From the NCBI GenBank assembly GCA_963791625.1, contig CAWBTA010000006.1, positions 62,001-126,000 on the forward strand: 64,000 nucleotides of DNA. Reading direction: 5' to 3'. The notes beneath the pieces were generated by a model. It searched no databases and was not told the DNA's origin. It saw only the letters and a program-made list of their open reading frames with translations. The translations under genes and the position numbers were made by a program. Source of the DNA: JANMCE01 sp963791625 (lineage in GTDB: Bacteria > Actinomycetota > Acidimicrobiia > Acidimicrobiales > Ilumatobacteraceae). This document shows, piece by piece, positions 52,194 to 62,829 of the stretch (positions are counted from its first letter, which is position 1; each line of letters starts with the position of its first letter).

Positions 52194-53140
52194 GCGAAGA
52201 CCTACAGACATGCATCGACAGGTTCCTTGCGCATCAGCGCGCGGTGGGACGTAAATATCGCAGCGAACATGTCACGCTGCGGCTCCTCGCACGCTTCGCC
52301 GCCGACCGGGAGATCGCCACGATCGGCGGATTGAATCCCGGGGTCCTCGACGATTTCTTCGCGTCACGGCCCCGGCCGCGGGCTCGGAGTTTCAACCAGT
52401 TGGTCGGGATCGTGTCGTGCTTCTTGGACTGGACCGTCGGTCAGCAACTCCTCGACCATTCGCCGCTGCGCACCCGCCGCCGGCGCGAGACCGCGCAACG
52501 CTTGCCGTTCATCTTCGACATCGCGGCTGCCCGCCGTGTGCTCGACGCCGCCGCGACACTGCCGGACAACCCGCGTGCCGTCGGGCGTGGCGCCGCCTAT
52601 CACACGGTCTTCGCGTTGTGTTACGGCCTCGGCTTACGCGCCGGGGAGGTCTGCAACCTGCGAGTCCGGCACATCGACGTTGAGCGTCAGTTGATCGAGG
52701 TGCGCGGCGGCAAGTTCGGCAAAGACCGGCTCGTGCCGTTCGGGCCACGCATTGGTGGTCTGCTCGCCGCCCGTCTCGAACACGCCGGGACGGACCCTGA
52801 GACGCCGTTGTTCAGCTTCGATGGTCACCGCCCGATCCATCCCGGCACAGCCAGCCACGTCTTTCACGACCTCGTCGCCGACCTCGGCCTCGACGTCCCC
52901 GACGGTGTGGCAACCCCGCGGTTGCATTCGTTGCGGCACTCGTTCGCCGTCGGGTGTCTGACCCGCTGGTATCGCGACGGTGACGACCCGACCGCCCGGC
53001 TCTACCAGTTGTCGACGTTCATGGGACACGTCGATCCAGTCTCGACCGCCGTCTACCTGACGATCACAACCGACCTGCTCACCGAAGCAAACCGACGGTT
53101 CGAAACGTTCGCTCACTCGTCGATAACAGGGGTGGTGTGA
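52190..53140 (+). CDS. RIT tyrosine recombinase B
   Basis: 316 residues, intact. N-terminal SAM-like core-binding domain (DLQTCIDRFLAHQRAVGRKY ... DFFASRPRPRARSFN). Catalytic residues: Arg in GLGLRAGEVCNLR, Lys in GGKFGKDRLVPFG, HxxR in LHSLRHSFAVG, GH in FMGHVDPVS and Tyr in TAVYLTITTD. ATG overlaps the A gene, and C follows one base after its stop. Confidence 0.92.
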   Translation: MSEDLQTCIDRFLAHQRAVGRKYRSEHVTLRLLARFAADREIATIGGLNPGVLDDFFASRPRPRARSFNQLVGIVSCFLDWTVGQQLLDHSPLRTRRRRETAQRLPFIFDIAAARRVLDAAATLPDNPRAVGRGAAYHTVFALCYGLGLRAGEVCNLRVRHIDVERQLIEVRGGKFGKDRLVPFGPRIGGLLAARLEHAGTDPETPLFSFDGHRPIHPGTASHVFHDLVADLGLDVPDGVATPRLHSLRHSFAVGCLTRWYRDGDDPTARLYQLSTFMGHVDPVSTAVYLTITTDLLTEANRRFETFAHSSITGVV

Positions 53141-53141
53141 C

Positions 53142-54146
53142 ATGACCGGCATCCCGCTCGGACCGACGATCCACTCGTTCTTCGCCGATCACCTGATCAC
53201 CGTGAAAGGGCTCCGCCCGGCGTCGATTCGCAGCTACCGCGACACGATCCGACTGTTCCTTGTGTTCGCTGCTGCCGACCGGCACACCAAGATCACCAAG
53301 CTGACCGTCACCGACCTCGATTTCGATCTTGTCGTCAAGTTTCTCCGCCATCTCGAACACGACCGAGGCAACCACCCCCGGACACGGAACCAGCGTCTCG
53401 CCGTCATGCACACCCTGTTCGACTACATCGCCAGCCGCCACCCCGACATGCTCGCCGTCGGCCAGCGCGTCGCGGCGATCCCGATGAAACGGGCGGCGCC
53501 CGCCGAGACCCACTTCCTGGAACGCGACGAAATCGACGACCTGTTCAAACACCTTCCCACCAAGGGCCGATTCGCTCAACGAGACCGGGCGCTGATGCTC
53601 TTCCTCTACAACACCGGCGCCCGAGTCCAAGAAGTCGCCGATCTCCGGGTTAGCAACGTTGACCTGCGCGAACCATCGACCGTCCGGCTGCACGGCAAAG
53701 GCGACAAGTGGCGGACGTGCCCACTTTGGGCGCAGACCGCTGCATCGCTCACCGAGCTGATCAACGCTCCCAACCCGACGACCCCGGATCGGGCGGTGTT
53801 CGTCTCCGCAGCGGGTGAGCCGCTCACCCGGTTCGGGATCTACAAGATCGTTCGTCGCCACGCCGCTCGTCTCGACCAGCCACGACAGAACCGGACCGTC
53901 AGCCCGCACACGTTCCGGCACACCGCCGCGGTTCACCTCCTCGAAGCCGGTGTCGAGGTCAACGTGATCCGCGGTTGGCTCGGCCACGCCGACCTCTCCA
54001 CCACCAACCGCTACGCCGAGATCAACACCCGCGCCAAGATCGAAGCGCTCCGCAACACCGAACCACCGGGTTCTTCGACGGAACCCCGCCGACGGCCCGT
54101 CTGGCAGACCGACGAAACCCTGCTCGACTGGCTCACCAACCTCTGA
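53142..54146 (+). CDS. RIT tyrosine recombinase C
   Basis: 334 residues, intact. Core-binding domain FFADHLITVKGLRPASIRSY. Catalytic residues: Arg in YNTGARVQEVADLR, Lys in LHGKGDKWRTCPL, HxxR in PHTFRHTAAVHL, GH in WLGHADLST and Tyr in TNRYAEINTR. A C-terminal tail (EPRRRPVWQTDETLLDWLTN) ends 2 bases before the right inverted repeat. Confidence 0.92.
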   Translation: MTGIPLGPTIHSFFADHLITVKGLRPASIRSYRDTIRLFLVFAAADRHTKITKLTVTDLDFDLVVKFLRHLEHDRGNHPRTRNQRLAVMHTLFDYIASRHPDMLAVGQRVAAIPMKRAAPAETHFLERDEIDDLFKHLPTKGRFAQRDRALMLFLYNTGARVQEVADLRVSNVDLREPSTVRLHGKGDKWRTCPLWAQTAASLTELINAPNPTTPDRAVFVSAAGEPLTRFGIYKIVRRHAARLDQPRQNRTVSPHTFRHTAAVHLLEAGVEVNVIRGWLGHADLSTTNRYAEINTRAKIEALRNTEPPGSSTEPRRRPVWQTDETLLDWLTNL

Positions 54147-54148
54147 AC

Positions 54149-54237
54149 CGTTATGTGTCCGGCCGGACCGTCAGCACCCCGCTGACAAGCCATCGAACAG
54201 CCGACGGGCACATAACCCGGCCGGGCACAGAAGCCGG
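54149..54237 (-). repeat. RIT right terminal inverted repeat
   Basis: Exact reverse complement of 50791-50879, 89 bases. Followed by the extra palindrome, not by target DNA. Confidence 0.95.
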
Positions 54238-54259
54238 AATATGTTCCGCGGAACATATT
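54238..54259. repeat. 22-bp perfect palindrome at the RIT right junction
   Basis: AATATGTTCCG followed by its exact reverse complement. It is present only at the right end and is not part of the istA target sequence, so it belongs to the element. In a circular form it would sit between the two terminal inverted repeats, making one large palindrome. Confidence 0.85.
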
Positions 54260-54893
54260 CAGGCACGAGGACAGCGGAACACCCCACCGAAGAATGCCCA
54301 TGCTGCTTCGCACCCGGCGATCACGACATCGGTCGTCTGCCTGAAACGTCAACCACACGAAGCGAGTGCCGCGATACGACGGCGGTGAATACCAACGCCC
54401 ACACCTTGCGCCGCTTCAACGTCGCCGGGTCGATCATGAGAACCGAGCTCACCGAAATCGATCTGTAACTCACGACCCGCCACGCCGTCCAGCGACCGGG
54501 ACCGTCGAGCGTGGCGCCGGCGTGAAATGCTCCGCGACATAGCGATGCAACGTGCGTTCCGGCACCACGATCGATTCGCGTGCAAGCAGGTCATGCATCT
54601 TCACGACCGGCACACCACCAGTGACCCACCCGGCGAGCCGGTCATGCACACCAGCCACGACCGACCAGCTGTCGCCATGCCGGTCAGGACGATGCTGCCG
54701 CAACCCGGCCATCACCTTGGCCATGAACAACTCGTTCAACTGGCCCTCACCACCAGCACGATCAAGGCCAGCGTCGACCGCTACCTCGATAATCCTGGTC
54801 GACCGTTTTCCGGTTCGCTCGAACCAACGGCTCGATCACCCGATACCCGCAGCCCGAAAGCCACAGCCGACATATTTCCTTCGTTTCAATCAT
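54260..54893 (-). pseudogene. istA: IS21 transposase IstA, 5' part, several frameshifts
   Basis: Starts MIETKEICRLWLSGCGYRVI (helix-turn-helix). It continues in a second frame (NELFMAKVMAGLRQHRPDRH, HDLLARESIVVPERTLHRYV) and then in others covering the first catalytic Asp (GRELQIDFGELG), the block MIDPATLKRRKVWALVFTAV and FFGGVFRC. At least four frame changes in 630 bases. Interrupted at 54259/54260 by the RIT element just before the second catalytic Asp. Confidence 0.8.
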
Positions 54894-55069
54894 GGGAATC
54901 TCCCTGAACGCCACAGCGCACCGCCTTCCTGGTCCATAGACGACAAGGCGGTGACAATGACCGTCCACGGAACCCCCACCGCGGACCTACACGCTCCCAG
55001 ACGGTCCTATCTACCTGGCGACACCCCGGTCCCATCTACCTGGCGAGAAACCCCCAAAATGGTCCCATC
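54894..55069. repeat. IS21 right end with three end repeats
   Basis: Non-coding end of the IS21 element. It carries GGTCCTATCTACCTGGCG and GGTCCCATCTACCTGGCG, then GGTCCCATCTA cut by the IS630 element. The spacing of about 30 bases is typical of the transposase-binding repeats of IS21. Confidence 0.7.
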
Positions 55070-55071
55070 TA

Positions 55072-56295
55072 GTGCTCTGACCACATAGGTTCGCGCGTTA
55101 TGCGGCGGCGGGTTTCGGGTGTCCCCATCGTCGTTGGGCTTCACTTCGGAGTTTGGCTCGGTGGCGTCGTTCGGCTTCCAGGATGGCCGGGTGTCGGGTG
55201 TGGGTGTTGCGCCAGGCGAGGTACTTGCGGATCGCTCGGGCGAGGGCTCGGTGGTCTTTGTGGTCGCTGTTCGCGATGACGAACTGGCGTAACGGCCCGA
55301 AGTGCGCCTCGATCGGGTTCGCCCATGACCCGTACGTCGGCGTGAAGACCAACTCGACGTTGTTTGCCGTGCACCATTGCCGGACACCGTGGTTCTTGTG
55401 GTGGTTCAGGTTGTCCAGGATCACGTGGATTGGTTCGCCGTCATCGATGCTTGCTCTGATTGCTTGCAATGCCCGTAACGTCGGGAGCGATCCTTTGCAT
55501 GGCTCCAGGTTCCCGGTCAGTTGATCGGCACCGATCGAGTACCAGGCGAACAGTTGCCGTGATCCGTGGGGCTTGTGGTAGTTCGCTCGTAGTCGTTCAG
55601 GTCGGCCTTCGGGCGCCCATGCTGTTCCGCCGACCGGTTTGATCGTTAACGGCCCGAACTCATCGAACGCGAACGTACGATCCCGGGCGTGTTCGAGGAG
55701 CCATTCGATCCGCCCGAGTTTCTGTTCCTTCAACGGATCCGGTGATTCTTTCCACGTCTTGGTCCGTTGGAACGTGATGCCTTCAGCGATCAGTATCTGC
55801 CGCAACCGTTCACGACCGATCTTAACCTTTTGGCCCTTTTTCGTGGCCAGGAAGTCAGCGAGTTTTCGCAGCGACCAATGCGTGAACGGCTGCTTCAGCA
55901 CCGTTGGTCGAGTCTTGGCCGTCTTGACGATCAACTCACGGTCAGTCGTCGTTATCAGGCGGGGCCGGCCACCCGCCCACTGAGGGTCCAACGATCGCAT
56001 CCCCAAATCGTTGAACCGATGGATCATTTCACGCACCCGGTCCGGCGAAGTCTGCGCCAACCTCGCGATCGCAGAGACATCGTTACCGCCCGCCGACGCA
56101 AGCACGACCGTCGCTCGCCGCCACTTCACGATCGACCGATCCGACTTCCCTCCCCGCCGCACGATCTGCTGAAGCTGACGACCCTCAGCGTCGTTGAGGC
56201 GACGCACCTGCACACGTTTAGCCATCCACAAATCAAAACAGATCACGACCACCAAGTGGTGGACGCGACCCGACGAACCTATGTGGTCAGAGCAC
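55072..56295. mobile_element. IS630-family insertion sequence
   Basis: Perfect 22-bp terminal inverted repeats (GTGCTCTGACCACATAGG.., 55072-55093 and 56274-56295) flanked by a TA duplication (55070-55071 and 56296-56297), the IS630/Tc1 target rule. It holds one transposase gene on the minus strand and is intact. It inserted into the third end repeat of the IS21 element, at the IS21/RHS boundary. Confidence 0.95.
55098..56225 (-). CDS. IS630-family transposase (DDE)
   Basis: 375 residues from the ATG at 56225; an upstream in-frame GTG at 56255 is possible. N-terminal helix-turn-helix region (SAIARLAQTSPDRVREMIHR) and winged-helix linker (HWSLRKLADFLATKKGQKVK). Catalytic triad: Asp in FAFDEFGPL, Asp in HVILDNLNHHK and Glu in SWANPIEAHFGPLR, with the usual D-35-E-like spacing. 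Frame intact with both ends present, so it is potentially active. Confidence 0.93.
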   Translation of the reverse strand: MAKRVQVRRLNDAEGRQLQQIVRRGGKSDRSIVKWRRATVVLASAGGNDVSAIARLAQTSPDRVREMIHRFNDLGMRSLDPQWAGGRPRLITTTDRELIVKTAKTRPTVLKQPFTHWSLRKLADFLATKKGQKVKIGRERLRQILIAEGITFQRTKTWKESPDPLKEQKLGRIEWLLEHARDRTFAFDEFGPLTIKPVGGTAWAPEGRPERLRANYHKPHGSRQLFAWYSIGADQLTGNLEPCKGSLPTLRALQAIRASIDDGEPIHVILDNLNHHKNHGVRQWCTANNVELVFTPTYGSWANPIEAHFGPLRQFVIANSDHKDHRALARAIRKYLAWRNTHTRHPAILEAERRHRAKLRSEAQRRWGHPKPAAA

Positions 56296-56297
56296 TA

Positions 56298-59200
56298 GCT
56301 GGCGGGCGACACGGCTACATCATGGCGTTCAACAAGACCACGTTCGCATCATCGATCGTCTCGGGTCACTACGACCGCGGGGGCTCGGATGATGGCTCCG
56401 ATCCGACGTTCACCCAGATCGGCGGTCTGACGACGAACGGGAACGAGCTGTTCGTGGGTGACGGCATCCGTGTCCGCGGTTTGAGTTTGTCGAACCCGGC
56501 CTTCAAACCAACAGTAATGAGAGCGATGAAGGGTTCCGGCAAGGGTTCGAACTATGTCGCGGACCCGGTGAACTCGGCGACCGGGAACTTCATGCAGGAG
56601 GCGACCGACGTGACTACACCACCGGGTGTGTTGGGTATGAGCTGGGCGCGCACCTACAACTCGGTCGCGATGTCGACATCCGATATGGGCTGGGGTTGGA
56701 CGCACAGTTTCGGCGACACGCTGCAACTGTCGGGAACGTCGCTCACGTTCACGGAGTCATCCGGTAGGCAGACCACGTTCACCAAGGACGTGAACGGCGT
56801 CTGGCAGCACCCAGCCGGAGCTGATGCGTCGGTGACGACTCAAGCGAACGGCGCGTTCACGTTCTCGTGGACTGACGGGAGCGTTTGGGATTTCGATCTG
56901 AACGGCAGGCTCGCGAAACTCGCATTCTGGAACGGTCAAACCGTCACGTTGCAGCGAGATGCTGCCGGGTTGTTGACGTTGGCGACCTCGTCAACCGGAG
57001 CAACGCTCACCCCGACGTACACGGCTGGCCGTTTGACGTCAGTCGCTACGAACGATGGCCGCACGATTAGCTTCACCTACGACACCGCGAAAAACCTCGC
57101 GACCGCTGTCTTGCCAGGCGCGGTGACCACGACCTACGCGAACGACCCGTCCGGGTTGTTGCTCTCGATCAAAGACCCCACCGGTGTCACGATCGCCGAG
57201 AACACCTACGACACCACCGGCCGGGTACGGACACAGAAAGCTCCGAGCGGCGCGCTGACGACGTTTACGTATTGGGCGAACTTGTCGACCACGGTGCATG
57301 ACCCGGTCACGAACACCGACGTGAACTATCAGCATGACGTTGATGGTCGCGTGATTTCGGTTACGGACCCGTACAACAAGACCGTCAGCCGCAGTTACGA
57401 CGGCCAGAATAACCTGCTCGGCGCGACGGACCGCAGCGGTATACAAACCTTGGCAACCTTCGATGCGAACTCGAATATTCTCACCACGGTCGACCCGGCG
57501 GTTGGTACCACGAGGTATACGTATGACGCTCAGAATCGTCCGTGGACGTCGACCGACCCAGCCGGTTTAGTAACCACATACACCTACACGGGCAATGATC
57601 GCATTCCGACCACGGTGAAAGATCCAGTCGGAAAGATTACGACGTACGTGATCACGAACGGGTTGGTGCAGTCCGTCCTTGACCCTGACGGAGTCAAGAC
57701 CAGCTACACCTACAACGGCACCAAAGTCGCAACGGTAACGAACGGTGTCGGCGACATAACGAAGTACGGCTACGACGCGCAAGGCCGCCTCAACAAGACG
57801 ACATACCCGTCCTTGAAGTACGAAACGATCGACTACGACGCGCAAGGTCGGGCGTGGCGACGCATCGCACCGGATGGTGGCATCACGATCGCGACCTTCG
57901 ATACCGCAGGCAGGGTCAAGACAACTACTGACCCAACCGGCGCGCTAACGCAGTATGAGTACGACGTGGTCGGTCGGCTCGCCAAACTCACGGACCCGAT
58001 TAATGCGATCACCACCTACGAGTACGACGGGAACGACCGGCTCACTACGACCACCCTGCCTGGCGGCGCAAAGACCATCACCACCTACGGTCCGCTCGGA
58101 CGCGTGACGTCCACCAGCGACGCACAGGGCCGCAAGACGTACTACGGCTATGACGATGAAGGACGGCAAGCGACCGTCACCGCCCCTGACGGCGGCATAA
58201 CCCGAATCGGCTACGACAGCAAAGGACGAAAGGCATCGTCAATAGACCCGCTCGGCAGAATGTCCACGATCGGCTATGACACGTACGGGCGGGTGGATTC
58301 CCAAACGGCACCAGGCGGTCTCACCACGTTTTACACGTACGACACGGCGGGCCGACTCTTCACCGTGACCGATCCTCGCGGTGGAGTCACGACCACGACC
58401 TATACCGCTGCAGGGCGAACGGCAACGAAGAAAGACGCAGCCAACCTTGTCACCACCCTCGGCTACGACCTTGCTGGCCGACTCGAAACCGTCACCGCCC
58501 CCGGCGCCCGCAAGACCACCTACGGCTACGACGTGGACGGGAACCGCAAAACCGTCAAAGATCCAGCCTTGCTGACCACTACGACAACGTTCGACAACGT
58601 CGGGAACCCGCTCACGATCACCGACCCGGCCGGAGTCGTCACGATCAACACGTGGAGCCTGCGAGGGGAACTACTCACCTCGAAAGTCGGGAATCAAGCC
58701 GCCACTGTTTATACCTACGACTTCGATGGGACGCTGAAGACAGCATCCGATGCAAACAACAACAAGACCTTGTTCGGGTACGACGCGCTCAAGCATCGGA
58801 ACTCTCGCACTAACGCGATCGGCGGTATCGACCGATGGACGAGTGACAACACCGGTCGCACGCTCACGGAAACGGATCCGCTGTTACGACAGTCCATTAG
58901 AACATATGACTCGGTTGGACGCCCAGAAACGGTCACGGACCCGACAAACCGCAAGACCACAACCACCTACAACACCGACGGCACGCCTGCCACGCTGACC
59001 GTATTGAACGGAGCTGCGTATACCTACGGCTACGACGCTGCAGGGCGCATCGCATCGGTCAAAGACGCCTCACAAAACACCTGGACCTACGGCTATGACC
59101 CTGCCGGCGCTCTCGCGAGCTACACCACCCCCGCGGGACGCACCACCAGTTGGGGCTACGACAACGCAGGTCGCCGCACCTCGATCACCTACCCGGACGG

Positions 59201-62200
59201 CGCGACCTACAAATACACCTACGATCCGGCCGGACGTGTAGCGTCGATCACGCCGGGAGAGCTCTCCGCCGACAGCTTCGCCGGGGCCAACGGTACCGCA
59301 CCCAACCCAGACCGGTGGACGGTATCGACCACCCCTAACGTGCTCTACGCCGACACCTTGGCGTGGGAGAACTGGTCGTTCTTCGCGACGCTGAATTTGG
59401 CCGCGGTTGCCCCCGCCCCGGTACGGTCCGGAACGAAATCGATCGCCGTTACCTATACGGCTGCGGGAGGTGGCGCCGCCTTCCGAACCGCATCACCGGT
59501 AGAAGCGAAGTCCGGCCAAGGTGTCTCGTTCTGGGCGTACGGCGGCACAGGCGGGAACACGATTCTCATCAACGTCAATCCGACCGACACTGCCGCCGCT
59601 CCCGGCTCGAAGACAGTGACCATACCGGCTGGCGTGTGGACCCAGGTCAACGCGAGTTGGGCCGAACTTGGCAATCCCGCGACGGTCGCAAAGATCAACC
59701 TGATCGGCGCGACCACCGCGATCCAACCCACCTATTGGATTGATGACCTGCAGATCGGGCCAGCCCCAACAGTGCTGTACGCCGACACGTTGGTATGGGA
59801 AAACTGGTCGTTCTCCACAACGTTGAACGTTGCGGCAGTGGCGCCGGCCCCGGTCCGCTCCGGACAAAATCGATCGCCGTCACCTACACAACCGCGACCG
59901 GTGGCGCGTCGTTCCGCAACGCAGCACCCATCACAGCGAATCCGGGCGGAGGACTCTCATTCTGGGCCTACGGCGGCACAGGCGGGAACGCGATCTTGAT
60001 CAACGTCCAACCGACCGACAACGGGCCGGCACCCGGCTCCAAAACCGTCACCATTCCCGCCGGTGTCTGGACCCAGGTGAACGCCACCTGGGCCGAGCTC
60101 GGGAACCCTGCGACCGTCGCAAGAATAAACCTGATCGGCGCGACCGCTGCGGTCCAACCCACCTACTGGATTGATGATCTCATCCTGACAGGCACGATCG
60201 CACCTCCACCGGTCATCAACACGAACAAGCTCACCGTCGCTGGTCCGAACGCCCTGGCGAACCTAGACCTGACCAGCCGTGCTACTGCGACAGCCGATAG
60301 CGATGTGGTACTCACCTACGGCGCTAGTGATGTCACCGCCGCGAATAGAAGCGACCTCGTGATCGCCGCCCGCAAGACGGTGGGCGGGGAGTATCGGGTG
60401 ACGCTCCCGTCAATCGGAGGAACTGCCACGGTCGCAAAGAAGGTCGCAGGCGTCGTCACGACTATCTCCACGTTTGCGATCCCTGGAACAGGGGCCCGAA
60501 AGGTTCGCCTCCACGTTCAGGGCACCAATGTGCGGACCCGTGTGTGGCAAGCCGCTGACGTCGAGCCGACAACATGGACCAACCAGGTCGTCGACACCAC
60601 CGTCACGGGTGTGGGAGTAGTCGGGTTGAGCGTCAACCGAATCGCAGGGGTCAACACGATCACTGTTGATGACTGGTCCCAGACTGACCCCACTATCGCT
60701 CCACCAGCGATCGCGACCTACGGGTACAACGATGACGACCAGCTCACCACCGAGACATTGACCGGTGGCAATCGGACACGCGCCTACACCACCGGGCGAC
60801 TCACCAACTTCACCGAGACCCTCCCGGGCGTATCGGTCAACACAACACTCACCTACGACACGACCGGTCGGATCGCCACCGAAGCCACCGGAGGCGTCAC
60901 CGCAACCTACGGGTACGACTCCGCCGGCCAACTCTCCACGGTGACACCAAGCGCCGGGAACGCCACGACCTACACCTACGACAACCTCGGTCGACGCGCA
61001 TCGTCCAAACTCGGTGCCGCCGCCGCAATCACATACGGATACGACGCAGCCAGCCAACTCGCCAGCGTTGGCGGGACCACCTACACCTATGACACCGCAG
61101 GCCGGCGCCTGACGGAAACGGCCAGTGGGAACAGCCTCACGTACACCTATGACCCCGCGGGACGTCTCGGAACACTCGGCCGCACCCAAGGCGCAACAAC
61201 CACCCTCCAAACCCGCACCTACGACCCGGCCGGCATGCTGAGTGGAGTCAGCAACGTTACTGGCGGCGTGACCACGACGACCGGGTTCGATTGGGACCCG
61301 ACCACTGGTGGTGTCGCACAGCTGTTGGATCTCTACACCCCGACCGGCGCGACCGACACTGTGTTCGGTGCAGGTGGAGCGACCAGTACCCGCCAAGGCA
61401 GCGTCTCAACAGCTATCGGCACGGACCTTTACGGCTCCGTCATCTCTGGAACACTCGCACAGTCCACGAGTTACAACGCGTATGGGGAACCGGCATCTGC
61501 CACCAGTTTCGAACCGAAACTCGGCTACCGCGGCGAACTCACCTTCGACACGCTTCTCTACCTACGGAACCGTAACGATCAACCATCCACCGGTCAGTTC
61601 ACCAGCCGAGACCCCATCGACGGAACCCCCGGCACGACCGGGTTAGCGAACCCCTACCACTACGTCAACAACAGTCCGCTCATGTCGATCGATCCGTCGG
61701 GTCTGTTCGCGGTGGAGGACTCGATGTTTGAACAACTCCGCAAGGCGTTCGACGATCCTTCATGGGATCACGCTGGACCCAACGCCTACGGCACGGGAGT
61801 GCTCGGCACGTTCATGAACTGCCTTGACGATCACAACAGCACCGCGGCGTGTCTCAACGTGGTGGCTAACCCGTTGTACGGGACGGTCGCAAGCTTCGGG
61901 AACTGCCTTGATGGCGGTTCATCGGCCTACCTGTGCGCGAACCAGGGTTTCAACCCTGCGTACCAGCTCCTCGTGCACGGCGACCGCTGCATCACCGGTG
62001 AAACCGCCATCACCGGCGACACGAGCCGCGCCGCTGCCTGCGGCCTCGCTGTACTCGACACCGCCAACACCGTCGGAACCGCCGTCGGAGGCGCTAAGTT
62101 CGTAACTAATGCGACAGGCGCTCTCAATGCTCGAGGCATCACCCAAGCCGAACCTCTTGCAGCCACAGAAGCGGCACCGATCGCTATCGGGCCTGCCGGA

Positions 62201-62512
62201 AACCCAGGTGCGTTCAAGTCGGCGATCAATGTCACAACGAAAGGCACGAACCACACGCTCGCTCGCCATTTCCCGGGTGGTGCCAAAACGGCTGGCAAGA
62301 GCATCTTCAACTCGGGCGAGTCGATCTCCGATCTGGTGACTGCGGCTCAACGCGTTGCCCCAGCTACTCAGGCCAACACCAACCTGGTTCGAATCGTCGA
62401 TGCCGGGCGAACCGTCGGAATCGACGTCGCGACCGGCCAGCCGACGTCCGTCTACACGGTCGTTACGACGTCGACCGGCAATCTTGTCACCATGCACCCA
62501 GGAGTCCCGTAG
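56298..62512 (+). pseudogene. RHS/YD-repeat protein, C-terminal portion with toxin tail, one frameshift
   Basis: Native sequence resumes at 56298 (AGGRHGYIMAFNKTTFASS) with no start codon of its own, in frame with 49050. A DUF6531-type start (YVADPVNSATGNFMQ) is followed by about 30 YD repeats (GYDxxGR..., TYDxxGRL). A tandem pair of about 140-residue beta domains interrupts them at 59340-60190. A single-base deletion at about 59864-59866 shifts the frame; one A there restores SGTKSIAVTY. YD repeats resume at about 60700. The RHS core ends YLRNRNDQPSTGQFTSRDPI ... YHYVNNSPLMSIDPSG near 61700. The remaining 270 codons are a tail ending in HTLARHFPGGAKTAG ... YTVVTTSTGNLVTMHPGVP, a probable toxin domain (BECR-RNase-like is a guess). 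Rejoined with 46258-49050 the protein is about 3,000 residues. Confidence 0.8.
59340..60190 (+). repeat. Tandem duplication within the RHS gene
   Basis: Two copies with a 432-base period (59340-59771 and 59772 onward), encoding YADTLAWENWSF ... TYWIDDLQIG and YADTLVWENWSF ... TYWIDDLILTG. They are about 85% alike at the protein level. Probably a carbohydrate-binding-like beta-sandwich. The second copy contains the frameshift. Confidence 0.85.
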
Positions 62513-62514
62513 CC

Positions 62515-62823
62515 ATGCCACTTACCGTAGAACTTTGGACTGAACTGACGAATCCGACCGTCGAGGAGCGGGTAGTAGGCGTCAAGCTCCCTCGCAACAC
62601 AGCAACCGACGACCACTTCCATCTGCTGAAGTGGGTCGATCCTTGGGGCGACACGGTCTTCAACCGTGCGCAGTGCTCGGACCTAGTTGCAGAGCTGGCG
62701 CTTGCATGCGACCACTTTGACAAGGGCACATTCGCCGAGATGAAGGCCCTCGCCGAGGTGAAGGCGCTCGCTGAGCGGGCGGCAGCCGAGCCCCACTCGT
62801 ATCTGGTATTCGTCGGGGACTGA
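62515..62823 (+). CDS. Probable immunity protein for the RHS toxin tail
   Basis: 102 residues starting 2 bases after the RHS stop. MPLTVELWTELTNPTVEERV, then FHLLKWVDPWGDTVFNRAQC and an acidic helical C-terminus (EMKALAEVKALAERAAAEPH). Family not recognised. Position, size and acidity fit an immunity gene for the adjacent variable toxin tail. There is a short internal repeat, AEMKALAEVKALAE. Confidence 0.6.
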   Translation: MPLTVELWTELTNPTVEERVVGVKLPRNTATDDHFHLLKWVDPWGDTVFNRAQCSDLVAELALACDHFDKGTFAEMKALAEVKALAERAAAEPHSYLVFVGD

Positions 62824-62829
62824 CGAAGA

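Larger units (their letters stand above)
50791..54259 (+). mobile_element. RIT (recombinase-in-trio) element inserted in istA
   Basis: Three overlapping tyrosine recombinase genes in one direction are flanked by perfect 89-bp terminal inverted repeats (50791-50879 and 54149-54237). A 22-bp perfect palindrome (54238-54259) lies outside the right repeat only. Removing 50791-54259 restores istA exactly: CCTG joins ACAAC to give VPDN, with no target duplication. RIT elements are an established class of recombinase trios with inverted ends. Cargo is absent. Confidence 0.9.
49051..55069. mobile_element. IS21-family insertion sequence, interrupted by a RIT element
   Basis: Ends: GATGGGACCGGGG at 49051 on the left, and GGTCCCATC ending at 55069 on the right (inverted). 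The right end carries three GGTCC(C/T)ATCTA repeats (about 54999, 55029 and 55061), the multiple end repeats expected for IS21. It contains istA and istB on the minus strand in IS21 order. Own length without the 3.47-kb RIT insert is about 2.55 kb, the usual size. No clear target duplication is seen. Several frameshifts in istA and istB indicate it is not autonomous as read. Confidence 0.85.

Noticed and set aside
55767..56297. Apparent N-terminus of the long RHS ORF
   Set aside because: This stretch is the antisense of the IS630 transposase and its right end. Native RHS sequence begins only at 56298.
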